A stretch of DNA of 64,000 nt, taken from the NCBI RefSeq assembly GCF_008831285.2, contig NC_045139.1, positions 27,498,808 to 27,562,807 on the forward strand, in the 5' to 3' direction. Below are positions 33,351 to 46,218 of the stretch, in pieces (within the stretch, counting starts at the first letter, position 1; each line of letters opens with the position of its first letter). This DNA is from Nymphaea colorata (Eukaryota; Streptophyta; Magnoliopsida; Nymphaeales; Nymphaeaceae). A program made the translations under genes and the position numbers. A model generated the notes under the pieces. The model saw only the letters and a list, made by a program, of their open reading frames with translations, did not search any database and was not told the origin of the DNA.

Positions 33351-34145
33351 ATATCATATAAGCAGAACTCACTGTACAAGGAACAACAAAAATACCAAAC
33401 ATGCTCACAAGCAATACATGTACAAAGATGAAACAACAAATATAAATGAATTTAAATACAATGACTTAAATCCCATCACAAGGTACCGGTGCAACGCTAA
33501 TATCCAATCTTTGGATTGAAATATTAACTGCAAGTGGCATTCTTGGTCAACAATGAATATAGATAATTAACCCTGTCAAACAACGAGCCTATCTTTGGAT
33601 TGACTCGCTATTCACATGGAAACCTGAAAAATTATCACATATTCATTGCCCTGTATACTTGAACCTGACCAAACAACAATCCTCCTTTGGGCTGATCATT
33701 ATCCGCATGGATCAAGTATACTATCATCTAATGTTTAAAACAAGCAAATTCGTACAATAGAGGTCACTTTGGCGATATAAAGTACAAACGTACTCATTTC
33801 CAACAACAGACATGGCCAAAGATCAAAATTCATAATCCAAACATTCATCTAAAGTACACCCATAATTTTAATAACATGCAAAACATGATACATGAATTAA
33901 AATTTACATACAAAATTTGTCATTCATTGAATCCAAAACCTGATGCATAAACCAAATTACCATACACGTATGCCCTACATTAAATCCAAAACCAAAATAA
34001 TTCAATGAAATGAGCCCAAAAGAGTCCAAAATTTATAAACTGGTACCATAATCGTGTTTAAGAGGGTCAAGAACTACTGAATCGGCCTTAAAATAGCCCG
34101 TATCGTTCTTAAACCACAACAACAGCACCCGCATGTCCTTACATA
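33351..34145. other. unassigned, in the gag position of element D
   Basis: AT-rich. It contains two similar segments of about 120 bp around 33500-33600 and 33640-33720, each with a CAACAA..CC..CTTTGG phrase followed by a GATTCRTTAT-like phrase. No gag similarity was found. Confidence 0.35.
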
Positions 34146-34545
34146 GGGTTGAACCAGTCTAAAAATTGGACGTACCGGTCAAAATTAGACCGTATCGGTT
34201 CCAAAACCCAATGAACCGGTCTGAAAAGCCCTGAATCGGTCTAAATATCAAGTGAACCGGTCTGAAAGTGCCCGAATCGGTTCGAAAACTGAATGAACCG
34301 GTCCCAAAATGGTCCGAATCAGGTTTAAAAAGTTCGAACCGGTTGTAAAACTGAATGAACCGCTCCACCAAATGTCCGAATCGGTCCCCAAAGGTGTGAA
34401 CCGGTTCCAAAAGGGTACGAACCGGTCTGAAAACCAGCTGAACCGGTCTAAAAAGGGCACGAATCGGTTCAGAAAGGTGCGAACCGGTTCTAAATCAAAC
34501 GGAATCGGATCTAAACTTAATGAACCGGTTCTGTTTCAAAACAAA
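34146..34545. repeat. about 21-bp GAACCGGT minisatellite
   Basis: Some 18 degenerate units of about 20-22 bp built on GAACCGGTCTGAAAA, with GAATCGGT variants alternating. The array lies in the leader of copia element D. Overlapping frames on both strands stay open only because of the repetition (for example SDRF/TDSD peptides). Confidence 0.9.
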
Positions 34546-34620
34546 CCGTATGGGTACGGGTCCGGTAGGACCCGATCCGGTCTGAAAAACTTAAAGCGAG
34601 CTGGCGGGCGGGCGAACGAA

Positions 34621-34651
<31 letters not shown>

Positions 34652-35398
34652 TGATGGATCCGGATCGGGTCTGCAAGACCCGACCCGGTCCGACCCGCTG
34701 CCTACCGCGCGTGGTTCGCACGCCGCTGCTCCACCGTTGGCCTGCCGAACGGCAGGCGAACGGTGGAACTCCACCGTCAGGCCTCCGGAGAGCTTGGGTC
34801 GGCGCCGTCCGGCGACGACTAAGTCGCCGGCAGGTCTATGACCGGCCGTCGCCCTCTGGCAGTGCCCTAATTTCTCAGTTTTTGCCCCTTTTCTGATTTC
34901 CGCCCCTATCGACTGGAATGGGCGGCTGAAACGGCAGCGGGCAAGCCGCGGGTGGGCACCGGTGGGTCGCACGGCTCCGTCCGGCGACGGCGAACCCGCC
35001 GGTGGCCTCCCTCCCCAGTCGTCGCCCATCAATGGAAGGCCAACGCCTTCCATCGTCTCCCTGCCTTCGCCTTTCCCTTCCTCTTGTTTTCTTCTTTCAT
35101 GGCTGCGAAGGAGACGCCGACGGCACCGACAGGCCACCCACGGCGTGGGTGGCCGCAGGCAGCGACGCGCCCCAACGGCCGGAGGCCCGCCATCGCCCAA
35201 CGGCGACAGACGCCCCCGATCCTGTCGTCCCCTTCTACGCTGCAACGGAAGCCCGACGGCTTCCGTCGCACGCCCTCAACACAATTTTTTTTTTTTTTTT
35301 TTTTGAAAAACTTGCAGCCGAAGAACCAAACGAGGAGCATCCGAACGAGAAACGACCCACAAAATCATCATCAATCAACGATTTAACGAAGAACATAG
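34546..35398. other. GC-rich leader between two T-runs, element D
   Basis: Much richer in GC than its surroundings, bracketed by T-runs at about 34620-34646 and 35284-35304. It includes a strong hairpin at 34726-34762 (CCACCGTTGGCCTGCCG against CGGCAGGCGAACGGTGG). Long frames on both strands are compositional; poly-Lys tracts in them are the T-runs read in reverse. It sits where 5' UTR and gag should be, so it is either an unusual leader or captured foreign sequence. Confidence 0.55.
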
Positions 35399-35410
35399 TC
35401 TCTGATACCA
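35399..35410 (-). promoter_or_regulatory. primer-binding site, copia element D
   Basis: The minus strand reads TGGTATCAGAGA, matching the initiator tRNA-Met 3' end at 11 of 12 bases, two bases from the LTR. Confidence 0.85.
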
Positions 35411-35412
35411 AA

Positions 35413-35567
35413 TGTTGGGATTTCTCCCCATAACGCATATACAAAACCAAACGTATATACCCTAAACAGGATCATGCTCATGCTAAATCATTGAAATAAA
35501 TGAAACCTTAAACTGAAGCGGAAGCGTACCTGAATCCATCTGAACTGGTGCACGGGAAGATCGCAAC
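35413..35567 (-). mobile_element. truncated 5' LTR of copia element D
   Basis: 155 bp nearly identical to the start of 29876-30349, breaking off after AAGATCGCA. What follows is a GAGCTCGA-type hAT-end block. Confidence 0.85.
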
Positions 35568-36285
35568 GAGCTTTAACAGTTCGAGTTCAATGAACTCGAA
35601 CTCGACTCGGATATTTAAATGACTCATGAACTTGAGCTCGACTCATTAAGGAAAAGACTTAGCTCAAACTCGAGCTCAAGCCGAGATTCAACTAGTTGAA
35701 CTCAAGTTGGTCAACTTGTTGTTTAGGCCTACAACAAACCCATGCTTTGTTTTGTTTATATGGAATTCTTTATCCATAGTGTGCACCCTTCCTTGGTTAG
35801 AAAGGTCTTAGTATAATTTGAAGGTTCATGAAGTGTAGATGAGATTGGTTTGGCCATGAATGCTTTGCGTTTGAGGAACTGGTCAAAGGCCTGGTGGCCA
35901 TAAGATGAACATGAGTTGCTGGTGGTGGGTTTAGTAGGTGATTGGAGCTAGAGGTTAGTTGGTCATTGGATCCATGTCTTATGGGGCCTGCTGTAAAAAT
36001 TGTGGATTCTAGAATGGATCTATTTGATTTAGTTTTAATATATGATTCTAACAGGTTTTCATTTTCAATACATGAAGAAAAAGAATAAGTTGGTAGTAGG
36101 TTCAGCTAGGGACGTAGGGATAGGGTGAGATTCAATAGGTGTCATTGAAGTAGAAGAAAGGTCATTTGGTAGTAGGTTCAGCTTGGGACGTAGGGATAGG
36201 TTTAGATTCAATAGGTGTCACTGAAGTAGAAGAAAGGTCATTAGGCAAATGGTTTTTTGCAATGGGGCACAACATAGAGAGAGTG
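35568..36285. other. hAT-end-like block and a 76-bp tandem duplication
   Basis: 35568-35740 is built from CGAACTCGAACTCGACTCG and AGCTCAAGCCGAG phrases and ends TTTAGGCCTACAAC, like the ends of the hAT at 16367-20379. 36091-36166 and 36167-36242 are two 76-bp direct repeats starting TGGTAGTAGGTTCAGCT. No gene seen. Confidence 0.65.
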
Positions 36286-37946
36286 TGTTAACACCCCAAA
36301 TTTTTCTACATCAGATTGAAGCAATGTCAAAATTTTATGAAAGAATTTCACAAAAAGATTGTGAAAAATTACATTTTAATGCCAATTTCGAATCTAAGCA
36401 CAACTTAGATCCAAATCAGGAATTTGATTCATGGCACAAATCCCAAAGCATGATTACGAGTCTAGATCCTAATTTGGTACTCAAAACTGGATCCAGGTTA
36501 GGATTTGAAATCCAAATCCAAGTACATATGTCATTTCAAATCCATATCCAATTGTAAAATTCAAATTTTGATTTAAATACGAAAATTAGATTTAATTCAG
36601 AACCTAAAAGACTACGTGTGACCCATGTGTGGGCCCCACCTGGCTCATGTGGTCAGGAGCCTACCCAAGAGGTCGCACACTTCTCCTTTTAAAAAATATG
36701 TCATCTCAATTACTTCCAAAATCATTTTCGAGGAAGAATGAATAAGGTCATAACTAGAAACGTAGGAAAAGAGGGACATTTATCTCTCTCTCTCTCCACA
36801 TTAATCCTCTTATTAAGGAGGTGTCAAATTCCAAAGAAGCAATAAAATCTAACGTAACCTACTTAATTCAAGTAGGTTCGCCCTTGGTGCACCTAAGTGT
36901 GGCGCCAAATTCAGCTAAGGCCAGTCAACACGAGCTTAGCCCAGTCAAAAGGGTTGATCTATCCCACGACCCCACAAACGGATAGAAATAGACCTTAACT
37001 AGATCAAATCTTATTTGATTAAACTCAGTTAAAGTACACTTTACCTCAATCAAGAGCTTTCTTAACTCAAATTCCTCAAATTATCTCAATCAAATCAATA
37101 TCAGCTTGCAAATGAGCTTTGACTTTGGTCAATTGGTCAAATTTGACCCAATCTGAATAATTTTGCCCTTTCATGATCAAATTAATATTACAGAACCCAA
37201 ATTGGGATTCTATGAAAGGCAAATATACATTCGAATTTGTCAAATGCACAAATGAAATATTAAATTAAAAATCAATATTTCAAATCAAAAGTTGATCCAA
37301 ATAAAAACCCATTTTTAGACAAATTATAGATGAAAATACCATTTTCAAACCAAATTTGATAGAATTTTCAAAATTTATTCAAATTTCAATTGAATTGTCA
37401 TAATTCAATAACATTTAGAGCTTAGTGACTAGGTTTGAACCTAACAAGCTCAATTTCGAACCAAAAACAAATAAAATAAAATAAAGCAAAATCCTACACA
37501 AGAGCATTTGTATCCAAAATCTTGGTCAAAGTTGAGCAGCTGGGTCTGAACCAAAGCTGACCACTCCTAACCAAGGCCACGACCCTTTCAAAATCAACCA
37601 GTCTAAACCCATTTTGAACTCCCTACCATGAATGAATCCCACGGTGAGAGAGAGGTTTGTTACAATATATATAATATAAATGCCTATTAGGGATAGACAC
37701 ATTCTTATGAATGTGATCCACTCTTGCATGACAAAATTAAAGATGAACAAGCTTGAGTGTTTTCATATTTTTTTTCATTTAAAGTCATTTTGATTTATGC
37801 ATTTTTTTTATTCAATTGATCAAGGGTGATAGAGGGAATTACAAACAAGTTTTTAATCTCCCTACGTAAAAGACCCAGTTATGAATCATCATGATTCATA
37901 GGCTATGTGGTCCTTTGTCAAAATTTTTATTTTGAGGTGTAGTGTG

Positions 37947-38000
<54 letters not shown>

Positions 38001-39919
38001 GCATGTGTGATTTCTTGTTAAAGGTCATGTTTCTCTTCTAAAATCATGTTCGAACATGTTTCCAAGTTGATTTAAGAAAGGAGATCAATTTTGTTGATTT
38101 TCATAATACAAAGCTATGAAATCACTTTCATTTCATCTTAAAATTTGCTTGATTCCAGCAACTCATAGATAAAGTGTACGCAAGTTGCTGAAATCAGACC
38201 ATATTTCACAAGAATTAGTTTAGAAATTTCAAAGTTTATATGCTTGGAATGCTAATGTTCAGTGACAAAGTGGCTATGCTTTAAGGAACAATAGAAAATT
38301 CTAATCTTATCCAATCAGCTCCCTAAAAGCATTTTAGGAATTGTTGATTTCATTTGTCAATTTTCAAACTTACATGTGATTGATTAAGTCTTAAAAACAG
38401 TATGAAATCATACTTAAGATCCCAATTTTAATATCCTTCGAAGAACAAGATCAAAAGTGCTGAAATCGTCCAAGAAATGGACAGATCTTTTGGCACAAGG
38501 ATCTAAAATTTAATTTGGTTTTGGAGAAAGAAAAGTCTCTAAAACTTGATGATATGGACAAAGTATGTTCTCAAGAGGAACATGCCCCTTTGGCCGATTT
38601 GAATACTTAATTTATATGAAACCAATTTGAATCTCATCGTTCTCTAAGAATTGAATATTCTTAGAACCAATATTTCTAATTTTAAACCATTTAAATTAGA
38701 ATAAAATTTGATTTTATGGTAATTTTCAATGGGAAGGTGGGCAATATCGACGTTTCCCCTATGTTTCGAAGATTAATTTCTCTTTCATTTGGATAATTTT
38801 TAATTGTTTTGAGATTCTTATCCACGACTCAAGCTTATGGATTGCATCTCTAATATTTGTTCTTAAGAATATGATAAACACATTTAGAGAAAGTCCTTCA
38901 TTCAAATCGTATTATGTGTAATTTCATATGAATGAACTTTGAGAGATTATGAAAGAGGGAAGCATGAATGTTCCAAATGAATGAACTTTGGGAGATATAC
39001 GAGAGAGTAAAGAATGCATGTCTCATATAGTTTCCCTTCCTATTTCACACATTGACAAGCACTCGAAGTCAATAGCATCACAATCACCTTCTCAAGAAAT
39101 TAAGTGATCTAAATTTGAGTTGCAAAAAGTGACCAAGTTGTATTGCAACAAAAATTTGGAAACTTCACTTAATTTACAAAGAAAACACAAGTATCACATC
39201 CATAATCTTGGCCAAAACATGTTTTGAAAACAACACGTTTTTTAACATTTCGGAACTTATGTTTCATCAAAAGAATGAACTCTACTTAATCAAATCCAAA
39301 GTTCTTAGTCCAAATCACACAATTTGGCAAAACAGAATTCAAAATCAATTTAGCTTGCTAAAGTGACTTGGCCATTTTCCAAAAGATGATCATAAGACGA
39401 TCACAATCTCAACCCAAAAATCATCTTGAGTTCACAATAATGAACTCAATTTTAACCTTCAAAATCCCTAATTTTCCCTACAAGTTATAATCTAAAATGT
39501 CAAAGTGACTTTCAAAAAGATGGATAAAAGCCATGGCCATTGTTCATCCCATAACAATTCAAATGACATATTCAAAATGATGGTATTCAAATCAATTTGA
39601 AAGCTCTCCAAAGAATTTTCACACAACTTGTCATTTGTCTCAATTTTAATCCAAAAACAAGTTCAAAATCACTTGCTCAAAATAAACTTTGGTTTCTCAA
39701 ATCTAAAACTACAAGCATATAGGATTTGCATCAATAGCTTATACATGATCGAAATGATCCTTAGCCTTTGGTTCAATTACCCCTATTAAAGGTGGTAGGA
39801 ACGGTTAGACCTTGTACTGAGGGCAGATCCCTTTCTCTTGAAAATTTTTCTCAAAACCCAACTAAAAAATTGTGCTGATTTGCATTTGACGCCCCCGAGG
39901 ACAGGGTGGGGTGCGAACA
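36286..39919 (+). mobile_element. 5' LTR (LTR1) of gypsy element E
   Basis: 3,634 bp. Aligns with LTR3 over its length except that about 800-850 bp present in LTR3 (roughly 51656-52430), including the likely promoter, are missing at about 37560. It contains (CT)n at about 36783 and (GT)n(TA)n at 37942-37997. Divergence from LTR3 is obvious by eye (roughly one base in ten), so the element is old. Confidence 0.88.
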
Positions 39920-42079
39920 GATGGCACACCCGGTCAATTGCATAAAATTTTCATAAACATGCATGCCGGCATCATATTAGTGTGCATTAAGGAGATTCCA
40001 TAAACCTCTTTACTTCTTTAAATTATCCTACCCCTCCTCAACTTAGGAGATGTATGGAACCCATGTATGCTCTCAAATTTTCAAATCTATCCCTTAGGAT
40101 GTATGCAATAGAGCCATTTATTTCACATTTTCTCATAAGTTTTAAAGAATAATCTTTACCTATATCATATCTCAGTCATCATATTGCTGGGCTATTTCTA
40201 GGACGTTAGTCCAAAGTATAGCCTTACAAGTGGACCTTTCAATTAGACTAAAAATCCCCCAATTAGTATTGAAATAGACAATAGTCTCAGTATCTAGATG
40301 GGTGAACAAGGAGAATTGGAGAGCTCAAATCTAGAAAACCCTTGAAGGAGTCTATGCCAGTACCATAAATTTGGTATATAGGCATACTTTGAGTTTTGGA
40401 CAAATCAAGAACAATTCACTCGTTTATCCTCCATAGGTTCCAAGACCAATTTTCAAAAACAATGCATATAGGCAAAAGTCCAAGCGATGCATTATCATTT
40501 TTTCATCAATTGCTTGCTTGGATGCCTCACATGTAATGTTTTACCTTGTCTCCATGCCCATGTCTAAACCCAATACCAAAAATCTTCTTGAGTCTCTATT
40601 GGGTCAATTTATGTCAACATCTAATATTTTCTTTTACTCAAATGGACTCAAAAAGCATTTTTTCATATGATTACATCCTATTCGGGTCGTGTCAAGGTCG
40701 ATCTAGACTTTGCATCAATCCCAAGTAGAGTCTACCTACTTTGATGGTATCTTTCATGGTACCAAACTTTTCGGTATATGTTCTCGGACCACTTAGAAGA
40801 TTGTGGTCTCGAAGAAGCAGTCAGTCTTGCCATGCACAACCCATCAACAACAGTATAATCCATGCAGTTGCTGAAAGATGGACATCAATACCTAATATGT
40901 GAAAAAGAGTTGGCCCTTTCTAGAAAAAGATAGACATCAATACCTCTAACTACAAGGACTTGGTGAAACATATTCCTAATATGTCAACCCTACTTCACTA
41001 TCTAGAAGTGTCGCAGACAAGTACAAAAGCTCCATAGTGACTTGTAGCATAGGTCCCATCTTCTTCAATATAATGGATTTTTGCATAGCTCGCCTCTTCA
41101 GAAAATGAGGGCATGTCAAAGTCCACCGCATATTCATAGCAATGGTAGCCTTGGCATTCCTTTACCAAGGATTGACCAAATTTTCAATTGGGGATGCAAA
41201 TTCGATAGAAGGATGTGTCTTTGCATTACAAGCATGGTTCTACAAACACATGGGACCACAATCATGCCACTTTCAAAACACCGACGACCAGTTATCCAAT
41301 ATGGAACACTATTGTAGGAAGATGGAGGAAGTGGATGACTCTACCATCATTTGAGACTTCTTTGATCCAGAAGTCATCAAGTCAAGTTACACCTGTAACC
41401 TTGTTAGAGGGAGCCTTTCGTTGGGACCATCTTTTATAGTTGAATACTATCTAGAGCATTGCATCAGACAATTCTCATATCAGAAGGAGCCATCGTGGAG
41501 TGTGAACTGTATACTGAAAAGTGGTCCGAAACATACACCTATGCCCAATAATGTTGGGAATCATTTGCTCACTTGTATCTTATTCTTGGTCCAGGAATGA
41601 GTCCTGAATATGTAAAATGATAGAATGAAACCCGCCCATCTATCCTTTTGTCCTAGGTCATCATGTCTATTTCATTGTGATTAATCAAACCGAACTTTGT
41701 CAAGTTATGTTAAACTTTGTCAAGTCTTTTCAATCTCATTTCCCTTTCAATATACAATCAAAATTTGTCATTTTGTTATCTGTATAAATTATCTCTCATC
41801 AATTCAAATCTTGCAATTTTCATTTTTCCTTTCCACAAGGATGGTACCTGATGATCAAACGTCAAAAGCCTTCAATGAGGTAAATCCAGAACTCACTAAG
41901 GCAGAATGTCTAGAGTTCATCCAAATAAGAAAACAAGATCAACTGTCACCTTTGATTAGTGACTCAGTTGCGAAAATTACCATTGGCACAAAAGTGAATC
42001 CAAAAACTTTTGCAAATCGAAACAAGTTACTCAGCAGAAGAAAGAGAAAAGTTAGTAGACATCCTCAAAAATAATCAAG
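39920..42079 (+). pseudogene. gypsy 5' internal region: putative ORF1/gag and protease remnants
   Basis: Immediately after LTR1 comes GATGGCACACCCGGTC, a possible primer-binding site that I cannot assign to a tRNA. About 41081-41460 reads protein-like over two frames (VALAFLYQGLTKFSIGDANS, CVFALQAWFYKHMG), perhaps the gag/ORF1 of TAT elements. 41850-42074 reads like the protease-RT connector (CLEFIQIRK..., IGTKVNPKTF). Frames are broken. Confidence 0.55.
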
Positions 42080-43380
42080 AAGCATTTGCATGGTCTTATG
42101 AAGACATGTCTAGACTTGATACAAAATTAGTTGAGCATCTTGAAACCTGAGCGCAAGCCTATCAAACAAAAGTTGAGGAAACTAGACCCCCATCTAGAGG
42201 GGCAGGTTAAGGAAGGCCAGAAGACCTACTAAAGGCAGGGTTCATCTAAACAATTGGCTATCCTGAATGGTTAGCAAACATCATGGTAGTTCCAAAAAAA
42301 AATAGCAAAATTCGACTCTCCATTGATTTCAGAGATTTGAATAAAGCAACATCAAAGGATGACTATCTACTTCCAAACAATGACTTGTTGGTAAATAGTA
42401 TCGTAGGTCACGCTATGTTCTTCTTCATGGATGGATATTCTGGCTATAACCAAATTAAATTGGCCACTCAAGACCAAGCCAAAACATCATTTACAGCTCC
42501 ATGGGGCACTTTCTGCTATACCATAATGCCATTTGGTCTGAAGAATGGTGGGGCAACATATCAAAGGGCTATGACAACTATTTTATATTATTAAATGCAT
42601 CAAATCATGATTTGATAATTAAGTAAAAAACCATGGAAAATCACGTCAGCATTCTTTCCTAAATTGTTTGATAGACTCTTGCAATATAAGCTTAGATTAA
42701 ATCCACAAAAGTGTGTATTTAGCACGGAATCTGGTAAGCTTTTAGGATTTATGGTCAGCATAAAGGGGATCGAGATGGATCCCTCCAAAGCAAAGGCGAT
42801 CATTGAGATGTCACTACCAACAAATCTAAGGAAATTACACAGCCTGCATGGCAGAATTCAATCAATTAGAAGGTTTATATCTAATCTTGCCATGAGATGT
42901 GAACCCTTCAACCATTTACTATGAAAAAGAGTCAAGTTTGAATGAGGACATGAATGTCAGGTCTCATTCAAAAAGATCAAGAAATATCTCTTTTACCCAC
43001 TGATTTTCCCCAAACTTTTAGGGAAACCTCTACTTCTTTACATCACAATTAATAATTCAGCCTGTGATGGTTTTTTGGCACAATATAAAGAAGGATGTAG
43101 AATAGAACATGCCATTTATTAGGTCAATAAGACATTTGTGCAGTATAACAAGAATTATTCACACATGAAAAAACTTGCTTAGCCATGCTATAGATGTGTC
43201 AAAAATTGAGCCACTACCTATTGTCAAGCGAGATTAAAATTTTATCCAAACTCAATCCAGTCAAATATATCATCGAGCAATCGTTTCTGAATAGGAGGAT
43301 ACCAAAGTGGCAAGGTTTGTTGATGTAATATGATTTGGAATATGTGTCACACAAATCAATCAAGGGTCAAGCCATTGCAG
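42080..43380 (+). pseudogene. gypsy reverse transcriptase and RNase H
   Basis: Reverse transcriptase in pieces. About 42080-42280 has AFAWSYEDM and GYPEWLAN. 42283-42594 has VVPKKNSKIRLSIDFRDLNK, then FFFMDGYSGYNQI and MPFGLKNGGATYQRAM. 42664-42924 has the thumb/connection (KLRLNPQKCVF, LLGFMVSIKGIEMDP). 43020-43380 is the RT-linked RNase H (LLLYITINNSACDGFLAQY, NYSHMKKLA, LEYVSHKSIKGQAIADQL). The DD catalytic box region between 42594 and 42664 is disrupted. Frameshifts and stops throughout. Confidence 0.9.
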
Positions 43381-43429
43381 ATCAATTGGAAGATTTCCCT
43401 CTATCTCAGGAAATGAAAACAAATGATTT

Positions 43430-43900
43430 GGATAAGCAAATCCTAACGATTGAACCAAAGTCGATGTAGGAGATGCATTTCAATTGATCTAAAAGCACAG
43501 TTGGGGCAGGCATTGGGATACTTTTCATAACACCAGAGAAGGAAATGATTTCTTACTCCCTCGAATTGAATTTCTTTTACATACACAACATGATAGAATA
43601 TAAGGCCTTAATACAAGGACTCAAAATGTTTCTCAAATTTAAAGTGCAAAGGATTCACATTTTCAAAGATTCTTTCTTAGTTGTTAGCCAAGTCAATGGA
43701 GATTAGCAAATCAAAATTCAGAAATTGATTCCAAATCAAGAATTAGCAACTTCCTTCATAAAACAATTTGAGGAGTATCAACTCTTACATGTCAAAAAAG
43801 AATTTAACCCGATTGCAGATGGTTTGGCCAGTATAGGCTCTATCATCACCTTCAAACTTGGAGAATCTATTAGATCTTTTGAAGTTGAATGACTCGAACA
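43430..43900 (+). pseudogene. gypsy second (archaeal-type) RNase H, copy 1
   Basis: After the RT-linked RNase H comes a second one: GIGILFITPEKEMISYSLEL, then MIEYKALIQGLKMFLKFKVQ, FKDSFLVVSQVNGD, LATSFIKQFEEYQLLHVKKE and FNPIADGLASIGS. The family has MAEYEAL..GL and EADALA. This extra domain is the hallmark of TAT-lineage gypsy elements. A stop follows VNGD, where the family has Trp. Confidence 0.85.
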
Positions 43901-44039
43901 ACTATTTTATGTCATACCATAATAGGTGCTACGAGCAGAAAGTGGAGAAACACACCATGGTATCAAAACATCAAAGATTTTCTCCAAACCAGAACACTTC
44001 CACCTGAGATGCCTTGAAAAGAACAAAGAGCTCTGAGAC

Positions 44040-44880
44040 ACATGTCATCAAGCCGACATCCTATACGGAAGAGGATTCAATACAGAATATGATAGATGTC
44101 TCTATGCAAATGTGTCACTAGAAGTCATTCAAGAAGCCCATGAAGGAATTTGCGGAGGACATGTTGGGTATCAAACCCTTGTCAAACAGATAGTCAGAGT
44201 AGGGTACTACTGACCCACAATGCTGAAAGATTGTCACCACTTTATCAAGAAGTGCATCAAATGTCAACTACACACACCATCAATTCATGCTCCAGCAACT
44301 TACCTTCATTTGGTTAGTTCACCCTGGCCATTTTTTAATGTGGGCCTTCGACGTGGTCAGTCCAATCCATCCACCTACTTCAAATGGACACACATATTTT
44401 CTTGCAACTACATATTACTTCACCAAATGGGTGAAAGCAATCACCTTAAAAACAGTCAAAGGATGACATGTGGTGTCATTCATTCACAAAAACCTTTTGT
44501 GTAGGTTTGGCATCTCGCATGGTATTGTTTTCGACAACGGTACTTATTTTAAAAATGAGAAAGTACGCAATCTCTGTCACAAATACAAAATACAACATCA
44601 TTTTTTTACTCCATATTACCCTCAAGATAATGGTTAGGCAAAAAGAACTAACAAGATTTTAATTCGTATTTTAGAAAGAACCATTGAAATAGGCCGAGAT
44701 TGACACGAGAAAATGCACAATACACTTTGAGCGTATCGAACCACGATTTGAACACCCACCAATGTTACATCAGTAGAATTAGTATATGGAATGAAAATTG
44801 TTCTTCCATTACATGCCCAAAAAGTAGCAATGAAATTTGCTGCACTCATTGAATTCTCAATTAGCAAGTGAAAAAAAAGG
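44040..44880 (+). pseudogene. gypsy integrase, copy 1
   Basis: The HHCC zinc domain is visible (HEGICGGHVGYQTLVKQIV, then CHHFIKKCIKCQ). The core has FLATTYYFTKWVKAITLKTV, GIVFDNGTYFKNEKV and FFTPYYPQ. The end has SVELVYGMKIVLPLH. Premature stops at 44211-44213, 44635-44637, 44701-44703 and 44728-44730 each stand where the family has Trp or Gln. Frameshifts near 44340 and 44500. Catalytic residues are partly visible but the protein cannot be made. Confidence 0.9.
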
Positions 44881-46218
44881 ATACTTGCTCAATTAGACCT
44901 CTTAGACAAGAAAAGGCTACGAGCAGCAGAGCATGCTGAACTTTATCACAAGCCCCACATTGTGCCAAAACAATCATCGAAAGAAAATTCTAGATAAATG
45001 ACCTTGTACTAAGACCTGTGGTTCCACTAAAGAGTAGACCCAAAAGAAAAGGGAAGATCCATATGTCATTAAAGAGGTTTTACCTCACAATTCTTATTGG
45101 CTAATTGATGTCAATGGGGTTGAAATCCCTGATCTAATTAATGCTTTACATCTTGAGAAATTTTATACTTGAATTTGCAGCTCAAAAATTTCAAAACAAT
45201 TGTGTTTTGATAAGCACATTCTTGGCAATTTTCAAATCAACTAAGGGGCATGGTATCCCTTAGAGAAAATTTCAAAACATGCACCAAAATATTCAAAATG
45301 TTTAAACTCAGCCCATGTCTTCAGAACAACCGCAAGGGCATTGGCTTGGACTATGCAAGGAATCTCAATGAAATTGAGGGATTAATATACAAAAATTAAT
45401 GTTGGTCCTGACAATTGAGCACTTATAAAAGTCTAGAATAAGACGCCATAAGAGAAAGCCATTGTGACCTAAAAGACCTTGGCAAGATGCAAGAAAAATT
45501 GATCAAAAAAATGAGTTGAGCGATGAGCTCGGGGTGAGTGTAGCTGTTCCTCTAGTTCAAAGCTCTATTATTGCGGTTAGGCATACAACCTATGCTTATG
45601 CCATAAAGCTAAAAGCAATCCATGAACATTTTGCTTATGTTAACTCTCCTAAAGTCTTCTGAATTCGAGTAAGTAAGTCTGATGAGTGTTTTACACTTGG
45701 CACCTTAAGGCCAACTAGTCTAAGAGTTACCGGCCCAAAACTTGCAATAAGGGTTCAGAAGAAAACCCGATAGACTTGATATTGCACAAAACAAACTACA
45801 CAAAACCACCAAAACGGTGGAACTCCATAGTAGCTTTTGGGGTGGTGAGAAATTTCCCCCAAGGTGAAGGGTAGCTCAAAAAGAAAATCAAACTTGAAAA
45901 GTCAAAGCCAAAAGCAGAAAAAAAGCATTTGCCAATGGTCAAAAAGGTGTCAAGGGCTAAGTTCTACAAGCATCAAATGCAAAGACTTTCACAATTGTAA
46001 AATTTTCCAACCAACACTAATTCCTCCATAAAGTCTCATGTGAAATAGAGGAAAATCTTCTTATTTCAGGTCCATGCTAGGCATTTCCCCCCGAGCGAGG
46101 ACAACTCACCATTATTTGAAAAATAGAATTTTCAAACAATTTGCAAAAAAAAAATTGGTGGGCAAATCATTGCCATTAAGCAAAGTTTTCAACTTACTTA
46201 ACAACAAAGAGGGGCATC
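44881..46218 (+). other. gypsy 3' internal region up to LTR2
   Basis: The integrase C-terminus fades out by about 45180. The rest is non-coding and ends in the purine-rich tract AAAGAGGGGCATC (46206-46218) directly before LTR2, as expected of a plus-strand LTR element. Confidence 0.7.

Larger units (their letters stand above)
29876..35567 (-). mobile_element. copia element D (full span, integrase core deleted, 5' LTR truncated)
   Basis: Minus-strand copia. The 3' LTR is 29876-30349, the purine tract (complement of ATCTCCCACTTGGGCC) 30350-30365, then RNase H, reverse transcriptase, linker, pre-integrase, protease and zinc-knuckle remnants up to 33350, then a strange leader to 35398, a primer-binding site at 35399-35410 and a partial 5' LTR 35413-35567. 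The integrase catalytic core is missing: the pre-integrase block (about 32460-32670) runs almost directly into the linker. Confidence 0.9.

Noticed and set aside
34517-35245. 242-codon minus-strand frame rich in Arg, Pro and Lys, and overlapping plus-strand frames
   Set aside because: Open because of GC-rich composition; the poly-Lys tract is a T-run read in reverse and all six frames are similarly open.
41697-41850. N-terminal part of the 125-codon gypsy frame as a signal peptide
   Set aside because: The hydrophobic start is AT-rich non-coding sequence joined by chance to the protease-RT connector.
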